Shown here piece by piece: positions 14,042 to 20,072 of a stretch of 20,072 nucleotides of DNA. This stretch comes from CAYOFK01 sp964403185 (GTDB taxonomy: Bacteria > Bacteroidota > Bacteroidia > Bacteroidales > VadinHA17), in contig CAYOFK010000032.1 of NCBI GenBank assembly GCA_964403185.1, positions 1 to 20,072 of the forward strand, read 5' to 3'. How positions within the stretch are numbered: the first letter of the stretch is position 1; each line of letters starts with the position of its first letter. The notes beneath the pieces were generated by a model. It saw nothing but the letters and a program-made list of their open reading frames with translations. It did no database searches and was not told the DNA's origin. Both the position numbers and the translations under genes were made by a program.

Positions 14042-15259
14042 ATGAGTATTAGCCTGATAGGAAGATCGATAGGGGAATCCCCAACCCTTTTGTTGAATGA
14101 AAAGGCAGCCATTCTCAAAGCCAAAGGAGAACCTTTGATTCACCTGGGAGGCGGTGAGCCTCAAAGTAAATCGCCCATTGATGCCATTACCAGCCTGGCC
14201 GGCCTGTTAAATTCCGGCGAGATCCGGTATACACCGGTGGACGGAACCGTTGAAATGAAAAAGGCCATCATCCGGTACATGGATGAATATTATGGAAAAA
14301 GATTCCATCCTGAGAACGTGATCGCTTCCGCCGGTGCCAAACAGGCCATCATGGTGGCATTCCAGGCCATCCTGGATCCCCAGGATGAGGTGATCTTTCC
14401 CTCGCCCTATTGGGTGAGTTACCCTGAGATGATAAAGCTTTGCGGTGCGGTACCCGTGCCTGTAGTCCCGGAAGACGGGACCTTCTGCCCAAGGATGAAG
14501 GACATCCTGGAGAATGTGACCACTTACACCAAGGCCATCATTCTGAACAGTCCGAATAATCCTACGGGAATGGTGTATTCCGGGGACTTTATTAAAGAAG
14601 TCGTGGAGTTCTGCGAAAAGGAAGGTCTCTACCTGATCATGGATGAGATTTACCACAGACTCATTTTTGAAGGTAAGAAACCTGTGAATTGCTTTGATTA
14701 TGCCACAGCGGATGATGAAAACTCAAAACTCATTGTGGTGAACGGTGTTTCCAAACAATACGCCATGACTGGCTTCCGGATTGGCTGGGCTTCAGGGAGT
14801 AAAAAAGTGATCCAGGTAATGTCGAACATCCAGGGTCACCAGACTGCGGGCCCCGCTGTGATCCTGCAAAAAGCAGCGGCAGGCGCCATTAACGGGGTTC
14901 AGTCAGGCGTGGAAAGCCTGAGGATGACCCTGGAAAATAACCGCAACGTCATGCTTGAGTACCTGGCAGCCTTTGAAGGCGTGCGTGCGCTCAAACCGGA
15001 CGGAACTTTTTATGTATGGGTGGATTTCAGTAATTATGACAAGGACTCACGGCGGCTTTCTCAATTTCTGCTTGATAAGGTCCGCGTACTGACCATGCCC
15101 GGTATTGAATTTGGTGTGGATGGGTACCTCCGCCTGTCAACATGCGGATCGATAAATGGCATTATCGAAGGTATTGAACGGATAAAATGGGCCCTGGACC
15201 CAAATTCCCCGAATGAACTGTATATTGGTGAACGAAAATTAGTAAGAGACTGGTTATGA
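14042..15259 (+). CDS. Class I/II PLP-dependent aminotransferase (aspartate aminotransferase-like)
   Basis: A 405-aa fold-type I aminotransferase, probably interconverting aspartate/oxaloacetate and glutamate/2-oxoglutarate. It shows HLGGGEPQS near the N-terminus (34-42), the cofactor stacking region YWVSYPEM (123-130), NSPNNPTGMV (169-178), DEIYHRLIF (201-209), VNGVSKQYAMTGFRIGW (233-249) with Schiff-base K238 and phosphate-contacting R246, and a C-terminal YLRLSTCGS whose Arg should bind the substrate alpha-carboxylate. The C-terminus has a short extra tail, ERKLVRDWL. It overlaps pckA by 4 bp (ATGA at 15256-15259), which implies translational coupling and supports a role feeding oxaloacetate to PEP carboxykinase. 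A -7-like box TAATTTTG lies at 13924-13931 without a convincing -33 partner. Other amino-acid substrates remain possible. Confidence 0.87.
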   Translation: MSISLIGRSIGESPTLLLNEKAAILKAKGEPLIHLGGGEPQSKSPIDAITSLAGLLNSGEIRYTPVDGTVEMKKAIIRYMDEYYGKRFHPENVIASAGAKQAIMVAFQAILDPQDEVIFPSPYWVSYPEMIKLCGAVPVPVVPEDGTFCPRMKDILENVTTYTKAIILNSPNNPTGMVYSGDFIKEVVEFCEKEGLYLIMDEIYHRLIFEGKKPVNCFDYATADDENSKLIVVNGVSKQYAMTGFRIGWASGSKKVIQVMSNIQGHQTAGPAVILQKAAAGAINGVQSGVESLRMTLENNRNVMLEYLAAFEGVRALKPDGTFYVWVDFSNYDKDSRRLSQFLLDKVRVLTMPGIEFGVDGYLRLSTCGSINGIIEGIERIKWALDPNSPNELYIGERKLVRDWL

Positions 15260-16908
15260 CAAAATATTTAAAATTCGAAACACCTGCTTTAAAGCATGCA
15301 GGGGAGTTGGCCTCAGATTACGGACTTGAAAACCACGGGCTCCAGCATCTGGACCAGGTGTTCTGGAATCTTCCCGAACCGGCTTTATACGAAGAGGCTG
15401 TATTCAGGGGTGAAGGCAAAATGGTTCACGGCGGCCCTTTTCTGGTGAAAACCGGAAAATGGACTGCCCGGGCTGCCAACGATAAGTATTTTGTCAAAGA
15501 GCCCTCCGCAGAGGACCGGATCGACTGGGGTGAATACAACCGGCCCCTGAGTCCTGAAAAATTCAATGGCATATTCACCCGCCTGCAGGCCTTTCAGCAG
15601 GGCGAGGAATTGTTTGTTCAGGATGTGTATGCCGGCGCAGATCCGCGATACCGGGTGCCGTTCAGGATCATTACCGATAAAGCCTGGCAGAGTCTTTTTG
15701 CACGTAATATGTTTCACACCATCTCAAACAAGGATGAGCTGAGGCAGTTTGTGCCTGAATTTACCATCATTGCATCTCCGTCTTTTGTGCTGGATCCGCG
15801 TGTGGATGGTACCTTGAGTTCAACCGGCATCATTGTGGACTTCTCCAGGCGCCTGGCGTTGATCTGCAACTCCAGTTACGCAGGTGAGATCAAGAAAACG
15901 GCCTTTACCATCATGAACTACCTGCTGCCCCTGCAGGATGTAATGGCCATGCATTGCTCGGCCAATATTGGTAAAAAAGGAGATGCTGCATTGTTTTTCG
16001 GACTTAGTGGTACCGGAAAAACAACCCTGTCGGCCGATCCAAAACGAAAACTTGTGGGGGATGATGAACATGGATGGAGCGATTACGGCATCTTTAATTT
16101 CGAGGCCGGATGCTATGCCAAAGTGATCCGCCTGTCATCTGACCACGAACCTGAGATTCATGCATGTACCAGGAAGTTCGGGACCATACTTGAAAATGTG
16201 GTCTTTGATCCGGCAAGCAGGAAAATTGATCTGGACGATGAAACCCTCACGGAAAACACAAGGGCTTCGTATCCATTGGATTTTATCCCGAATTCAATCC
16301 CTGAAAAGATGGTGGATGCACATCCTGCCAACGTGATCTTCCTGACAGCCGATGCACAAGGTGTGTTGCCTCCGATTGCACGGCTCGATCTGAACCAGGC
16401 CATTTATCATTTTATCAGTGGCTACACTTCCAAGATTGCGGGTACGGAACTGGGACTGGGCATTGAACCGGTGATTACATTCAGTGCGTGTTTTGGGGCG
16501 CCTTTTATGGTGCACCACCCATTCTTCTATGCCAACCTGCTGAGAAAGAAGATTGAGAAAGCAGGAGCCCGCGTTTGGCTGGTAAACACCGGTTGGGTAG
16601 GGGGAAAGTTTGGCGTGGGTAAACGGATCAGCATCCGCCATACCAGAAACATGCTGAATGCCGCCCTGGAAGGGAAACTGGATGCTGTTGAATACCGTAA
16701 GGATTCCCTGTTTGGCTTTGAAGTACCAAAATCCTGTCCCCATGTCCCGGATGATGTCTTTGAACCTTCCAATGCCTGGGGCAGTGAGGATGAGTACTGG
16801 ATGAAGTATGACGCCCTGGCATCCAGGTATATTGAGAATTTTAAATTGTTCCGCGAAGGAGTGCCACCGGAAGTGTTGAAAGCCGGACCGAAAAGGCTGA
16901 AGAAGTAG
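15256..16908 (+). CDS. pckA: Phosphoenolpyruvate carboxykinase (ATP)
   Basis: A 550-aa cytosolic enzyme that interconverts oxaloacetate plus ATP with PEP, CO2 and ADP. In fermenting Bacteroidota it can run toward oxaloacetate and make ATP; elsewhere it serves gluconeogenesis. The kinase P-loop FFGLSGTGKTTLSAD (247-261) and the metal-binding LVGDDEHGWSD (266-276) identify the ATP-dependent class. The Mn-binding region YAGEIKKTAF (208-217) contributes K213, and H233 lies in MAMHCSANIG. RYRVPFRII (131-139) holds the substrate arginine region, and NTGWVGGKFGVGKRI the C-terminal nucleotide-contact segment. Length is near the usual 530-540. It shares a 4-bp overlap with the upstream aminotransferase. 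No clear intrinsic terminator follows; a G-rich block begins at 16918. Confidence 0.97.
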   Translation: MTKYLKFETPALKHAGELASDYGLENHGLQHLDQVFWNLPEPALYEEAVFRGEGKMVHGGPFLVKTGKWTARAANDKYFVKEPSAEDRIDWGEYNRPLSPEKFNGIFTRLQAFQQGEELFVQDVYAGADPRYRVPFRIITDKAWQSLFARNMFHTISNKDELRQFVPEFTIIASPSFVLDPRVDGTLSSTGIIVDFSRRLALICNSSYAGEIKKTAFTIMNYLLPLQDVMAMHCSANIGKKGDAALFFGLSGTGKTTLSADPKRKLVGDDEHGWSDYGIFNFEAGCYAKVIRLSSDHEPEIHACTRKFGTILENVVFDPASRKIDLDDETLTENTRASYPLDFIPNSIPEKMVDAHPANVIFLTADAQGVLPPIARLDLNQAIYHFISGYTSKIAGTELGLGIEPVITFSACFGAPFMVHHPFFYANLLRKKIEKAGARVWLVNTGWVGGKFGVGKRISIRHTRNMLNAALEGKLDAVEYRKDSLFGFEVPKSCPHVPDDVFEPSNAWGSEDEYWMKYDALASRYIENFKLFREGVPPEVLKAGPKRLKK

Positions 16909-16917
16909 GACGGGTGC

Positions 16918-16940
16918 AGGGCACAGGGCACGGGGTGGAG
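16918..16940. repeat. G-rich intergenic block (AGGGCACAGGG), copy 1
   Basis: AGGGCACAGGG at 16918-16928, followed by CACGGGGTGGAG, lies between the convergent pckA and Crp-type genes. The same 11-mer followed by TGGAG recurs at 18825-18835 after mltG. Both copies sit within about 30 bp of a stop codon. Confidence 0.6.
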
Positions 16941-16962
16941 AGAGCCAGGTGTGAATAAACTT

Positions 16963-17634
16963 CTATACCAACGATTTTATATTGGGAATGGAGATCTCTT
17001 TCCGTTTGAAATCTATCAGTCCTTCATTCTTCAGATCATTAAAGGTGGTGGTAACGGTCTGTCTGGAAGTCCCGATCAGATCTGCAATATCTTTATGAGT
17101 ATAGAAGTGGCGCACGGTCATTCCGGCGCCCTGCTCAACACCGGAATCCCTGGCAAGGTCCCGTATGAATTCAACCAGACGGGTCCGTACATCTTTAAAT
17201 ACCAGGGAGTCGAGCCGCCGTTCCAGCTTGCGGATCCTGAGCCCGATTAACTTATTGATTGTAATAGCAAATACCTTATTGTCAAGCATCAGGTCCTGAA
17301 GATCATCGATGTTCATTTGACAAACATGGGTGTCATTTTCAACGGCCTGGGCAAAATCGGTCCGTTTGTCCTCACCAAGGACCACCATCTCGCCAAAAAT
17401 ATCTCCCTTGGAAAGAATTCCCTTAACCAATTCACCACCATCCTCAGTATAATTCAGGATCTTGACCTTGCCAAATGAGACTAAAAAAATATTACTGGCA
17501 GGATCATCAGTGAAATATATGAATTCCCCTTTTTTATATGTTTTTATCACATGTGAATCTTCGTAGCGTCCGAATTTGTTCGGGCACAGGATCTTAAAAA
17601 GATTTACCTGTTCGAAATACCAAATGTTGTCCAT
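16963..17634 (-). CDS. Crp/Fnr family transcriptional regulator
   Basis: A 223-aa DNA-binding regulator. The cyclic-nucleotide-binding-like barrel (about 22-135) includes YKKGEFIYFTDDPASNIFLVSFGKVKI (split at about 33-59) and the phosphate-cassette position GDIFGEMVVLGEDKRTDF (77-94), where G81, E82 and R91-T92 occupy the places that bind cAMP in Crp. A long connecting helix (about 120-160) leads to the winged helix-turn-helix, THKDIADLIGTSRQTVTTTFNDL (split 179-201). The N-terminal cysteine cluster of oxygen-sensing Fnr is missing (only C17 and C105), so an iron-sulphur sensor is unlikely. The effector is unknown. It converges on pckA and is divergent from mltG, with 112 bp of AT-rich spacer. 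Control of the aminotransferase-pckA operon is a guess from position. Start is the ATG at 17634. Confidence 0.92.
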   Translation of the reverse strand: MDNIWYFEQVNLFKILCPNKFGRYEDSHVIKTYKKGEFIYFTDDPASNIFLVSFGKVKILNYTEDGGELVKGILSKGDIFGEMVVLGEDKRTDFAQAVENDTHVCQMNIDDLQDLMLDNKVFAITINKLIGLRIRKLERRLDSLVFKDVRTRLVEFIRDLARDSGVEQGAGMTVRHFYTHKDIADLIGTSRQTVTTTFNDLKNEGLIDFKRKEISIPNIKSLV

Positions 17635-17746
17635 GCTTTACGGTTTCATAAAATCAATATGGATGTTACTAAATTAGTTAAAAAAGCTAATTCAGGGCTG
17701 ATTTTTATATTTTTACCATCTGATAAATGAGAAAGCATTATAAATA

Positions 17747-18796
17747 ATGAAAAGAAAAAGATCGCTGATCAGGGTTTTGATTCTCTTAGCATTTGTTCTG
17801 GTTGTGGTGTTGGGCGTGGCAGGTTATAATATTTATAACAGGGCGTTTAAATTGATCACCATTCCTGAAGGTGCATCTGAATACTTCCTGTACATCCCAA
17901 CCGGAACCGGTTGTGACCAGCTCGCAGAAATACTTGTTACTGAAGGAATATTTACAGATACCCATGCCTTTAAATGGCTGGCTGACCGGAAAAATCTCGA
18001 GGCCCACATCAATGCGGGTCGTTACCGGCTTGAGGCAGGTATGTCCCATAATGATTTTGTTAACCTTATCCGTTCAGGCACACAGATGCCGGTAAAGGTA
18101 GTGTTTACAAGGCAGCGTACACTGGAACGCCTGGCATCTGTTATCAGCAAGCAGATTGAACCTGATTCCAGTGCCCTTATGGCCCTTTTTAACAATGAAG
18201 ATTTCATCCGGAAAACCGGATGGGAACCCCGCAACCTGATGGCGCTGTTTATTCCCAATACCTACGATCTGTACTGGAACTCCTCTCCCGGGCGATTTTA
18301 CGAACGCATGCAAAAGGAATACGACCGGTTCTGGACGAACGACCGGAGAAATAAAGCCGGAAAACTCGGACTGACACCCATTGAGGTTTCCACCCTGGCT
18401 TCCATAATTGTTGAGGAGACCAATAAAGCAGTGGAATTGCCAATTATGGCTTCGGTGTATCTGAACCGTATGAGAAAGGGCTACCGCCTGCAGGCCTGTC
18501 CAACGATCAAATATGCCAAGAATGATTTTACCATGCAGCGGATACTGACCGAGGACCTGACCTTTCCGTCTCCATACAATACTTATCTTCATTATGGTCT
18601 GCCACCGGGGCCTATCACCATCCCTTCCATTATTGCGATTGACGCTGTTCTGAACCCGGATGACCAGGGATACCTGTATTTTGCTGCTAAAGAGGACTTT
18701 TCGGGCTACCACTATTTTTCAAAGACACTGGCTGAACACAACCGGTATGCGGCGAAATACCAGCGTGCCTTAAATAAGCGCAGGATCTATAATTAA
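17747..18796 (+). CDS. mltG: Endolytic murein transglycosylase MltG (YceG-like)
   Basis: A 349-aa inner-membrane enzyme that cleaves nascent glycan strands and helps set their length. A short basic start (KRKRSLIR) precedes one membrane helix (about 8-26). A LysM-like segment follows (about 36-110, with ITIPEGASEYFL and GRYRLEAGMS), and then the YceG catalytic domain (about 120-345). The conserved core is TPIEVSTLASIIVEETNKA (split 210-228), in which E224 probably matches the catalytic glutamate of E. coli MltG, although the preceding residues differ from the common VEKET. ASVYLNRMRKGYRLQACPT (split 235-253) is typical except that C251 replaces the usual aspartate of DPT. YGLPPGPI and the late GYHYFSKT motif also fit. 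A monocistronic gene after the divergent regulator. Confidence 0.94.
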   Translation: MKRKRSLIRVLILLAFVLVVVLGVAGYNIYNRAFKLITIPEGASEYFLYIPTGTGCDQLAEILVTEGIFTDTHAFKWLADRKNLEAHINAGRYRLEAGMSHNDFVNLIRSGTQMPVKVVFTRQRTLERLASVISKQIEPDSSALMALFNNEDFIRKTGWEPRNLMALFIPNTYDLYWNSSPGRFYERMQKEYDRFWTNDRRNKAGKLGLTPIEVSTLASIIVEETNKAVELPIMASVYLNRMRKGYRLQACPTIKYAKNDFTMQRILTEDLTFPSPYNTYLHYGLPPGPITIPSIIAIDAVLNPDDQGYLYFAAKEDFSGYHYFSKTLAEHNRYAAKYQRALNKRRIYN

Positions 18797-18824
18797 GCCG
18801 CTCATCATGCTGATCCCGGATGGG

Positions 18825-18840
18825 AGGGCACAGGGTGGAG
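18825..18840. repeat. G-rich intergenic block (AGGGCACAGGG), copy 2
   Basis: AGGGCACAGGG at 18825-18835 continues into TGGAG. It matches the block after pckA at 16918 and stands 29 bp after the mltG stop. Confidence 0.6.
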
Positions 18841-18922
18841 GGTATTCTGCTACTGCGGCCCGTATTTGACATTATGCATCTGTCAGGATCTGTAACGGGT
18901 CATCGGTTTGCCAGGGTTCAGT

Positions 18923-18971
18923 CGCTTAGCGCTTTGTGCCAAAGGCATCCCTTCGGGAGAAGCGCTTAGCG
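18923..18971. repeat. Direct repeat CGCTTAGCG
   Basis: CGCTTAGCG occurs at 18923-18931 and 18963-18971, followed by CTTT and GCTTT respectively. Between them TCCC..GGGA around TTC (18948-18958) can form a small hairpin. The stretch 18797-19053 holds no supportable gene. Confidence 0.5.
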
Positions 18972-19021
18972 GCTTTCAAAAGAACGCTTTCAATTTATCC
19001 GTCGGACCGCTTGTAGCCATA

Positions 19022-19033
19022 CCTGCCGGCAGG
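19022..19033. repeat. Palindrome CCTGCCGGCAGG
   Basis: A perfect 12-bp palindrome just beyond the pntB stop. It has the same core as the palindrome at 2571. No T-tract follows on the minus strand, so it is not a classical terminator. Confidence 0.55.
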
Positions 19034-19053
19034 CACTTCAACGGTTCAACTTC

Positions 19054-20072
19054 TCACAAAGTCTTGATCTCATTCACCAGCTTTCCAAGGGAATCTTTGG
19101 CGTGCCCGAACAGCATACGGGTTTTATCATTAAAGAACAGGAAGTTCTCAATTCCGGCATAACCTTTACCCATACCCCGCTTCATAACAATGATATTTTT
19201 GGCTTCGTGTGCTTTAATAATTGGCATGCCGTAAATCGGACTGCTTGGGTCGTCAAGTGCTGCAGGATTCACCACATCATTGGCACCAATCACCATCACT
19301 ACATCAGTATTTGGCAGTGCCGGATTGATATCGTCCATTTCAATCAACTTTTCGTAAGGAACATCTGCTTCAGCCAGTAATACGTTCATATGCCCGGGCA
19401 TCCGGCCGGCAACCGGATGGATGGCATACCTCACTTCCACCCCTTTATCTTCGAGCAATGCATCCAGTTCATGGCAGACATGTTGTGCCTGGGCAACTGC
19501 CAGGCCATATCCCGGAACGATGACAACCTTCTGAGAATAACTCAATAAAATACTGGCATCACTAAGGGTTATTTCCTTTACAGTACCCTGGTCCCTGTCC
19601 CCGGCAACAGCACCGCCACCGCCAAATGCGCCAACGATCACATTGATCAGGGAACGGTTCATGGCCTTACACATAAGAATGGTCAGTATGGTTCCTGCGG
19701 CGCCCACTAAAATGCCGCCAAGGATCATGGCTTTGTTGTTATAGATAAATCCCCCCATGGCAGCTGCAATTCCGGTAAAAGAATTCAGAAGGGAGATCAC
19801 AACCGGCATGTCAGCACCACCAATAGGCATTACAAACATCACCCCGTAGATGAGTGAAATGGCAAGCAGTGCATATACCATTAAATTCCGGGTTTCCACC
19901 GGTTGGTTTCCAAACAAGATCACCAGAACTATGGCTACCACCACTGCCAGAAGGAACAGATTCAGGTAGGTGGTCCACTTCGCAAAGATATCCCCCACTT
20001 TACCGTCGAGTTTTCCATATGCGATCAAACTTCCACTGAAGGCAACACTGCCGATCACCAGGCCCAGGAGTG
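19054..20072 (-). CDS. pntB: NAD(P) transhydrogenase subunit beta, C-terminal part
   Basis: About 340 residues of the membrane/NADP-binding subunit of proton-translocating transhydrogenase. The complex uses the proton gradient to drive NADH plus NADP+ to NAD+ plus NADPH. The N-terminal part shows several membrane helices of domain II. Then domain III carries the NADP site: VIVPGYGLAVAQAQ (the GYGxAVAQAQ fingerprint), GRMPGHMNVLLAEADVPY, IGANDVVNPAA, and KRGMGKGYAG with NADP-contacting basic residues. The gene is cut by the window edge. The GTG at 20056-20058 is internal, since the frame continues upstream as LLGLV without a stop. The missing N-terminus and pntA should lie beyond position 20072. 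The stop is TGA at 19054-19056. Confidence 0.96.
   Translation of the reverse strand, partial: LLGLVIGSVAFSGSLIAYGKLDGKVGDIFAKWTTYLNLFLLAVVVAIVLVILFGNQPVETRNLMVYALLAISLIYGVMFVMPIGGADMPVVISLLNSFTGIAAAMGGFIYNNKAMILGGILVGAAGTILTILMCKAMNRSLINVIVGAFGGGGAVAGDRDQGTVKEITLSDASILLSYSQKVVIVPGYGLAVAQAQHVCHELDALLEDKGVEVRYAIHPVAGRMPGHMNVLLAEADVPYEKLIEMDDINPALPNTDVVMVIGANDVVNPAALDDPSSPIYGMPIIKAHEAKNIIVMKRGMGKGYAGIENFLFFNDKTRMLFGHAKDSLGKLVNEIKTL

Noticed and set aside
16294..16931. Minus-strand open frames opposite the end of pckA
   Set aside because: Shadows of pckA, with no motif of their own.
16963..17634. Oxygen-sensing Fnr assignment for the regulator
   Set aside because: Only two isolated cysteines are present, so the four ligands of an Fnr cluster are absent.
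18074..18712. Minus-strand open frame of 212 codons
   Set aside because: Lies wholly inside mltG on the other strand, whose motifs are clear.

Overview
The window looks like ordinary chromosome from a member of the Bacteroidota, probably an environmental, Bacteroidales-like anaerobe. This rests on base composition and gene content: an ATP-type PEP carboxykinase, a long HtpG, a Bacteroidota-type membrane-anchored hypothetical family and an orphan LytTR response regulator. It also rests on the promoter before the HU gene, a TTTG box and a TATATTTG box 19 bp apart, which matches the Bacteroidota sigma consensus. No species can be named from sequence alone. Nothing indicates a phage, plasmid or intact insertion sequence, and I see no tRNA, rRNA or CRISPR array.

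Left part (1-6066), all genes on the minus strand: a small unknown protein; a cysteine-rich iron-sulphur protein; an 800-bp gene-free stretch of repeats and consecutive hairpins (about 2160-2600); a membrane-anchored DRGH nuclease; a DnaQ-like 3'-5' exonuclease; and a CaCA-family cation exchanger whose start codon is unclear.

Middle part (6067-9421), plus strand: an HU gene with a clear promoter and terminator; a TrmH/SpoU RNA methyltransferase; and an orphan LytTR response regulator followed after 16 bp by an acetylornithine/ornithine-type class III aminotransferase.

Right part: htpG (minus); a degenerate receiver-like membrane protein, a secreted unknown protein and a small membrane-anchored protein (all minus); then on the plus strand a class I aminotransferase overlapping pckA by 4 bp. 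That pair could convert aspartate to oxaloacetate and on to PEP, or run in reverse. A Crp/Fnr regulator converges on pckA and is divergent from mltG. The window ends inside pntB (minus), the beta subunit of proton-translocating transhydrogenase.

The genes are mostly housekeeping. The less explained material is between them: a dense run of at least six short hairpins at 2239-2522, heptamer tandem repeats in two places, CTGCCGGCAG-type palindromes at three places (one inside a predicted signal peptide), a shared G-rich intergenic block, a possible lone IS end, and a CaCA gene whose first membrane helix begins upstream of its only canonical start.
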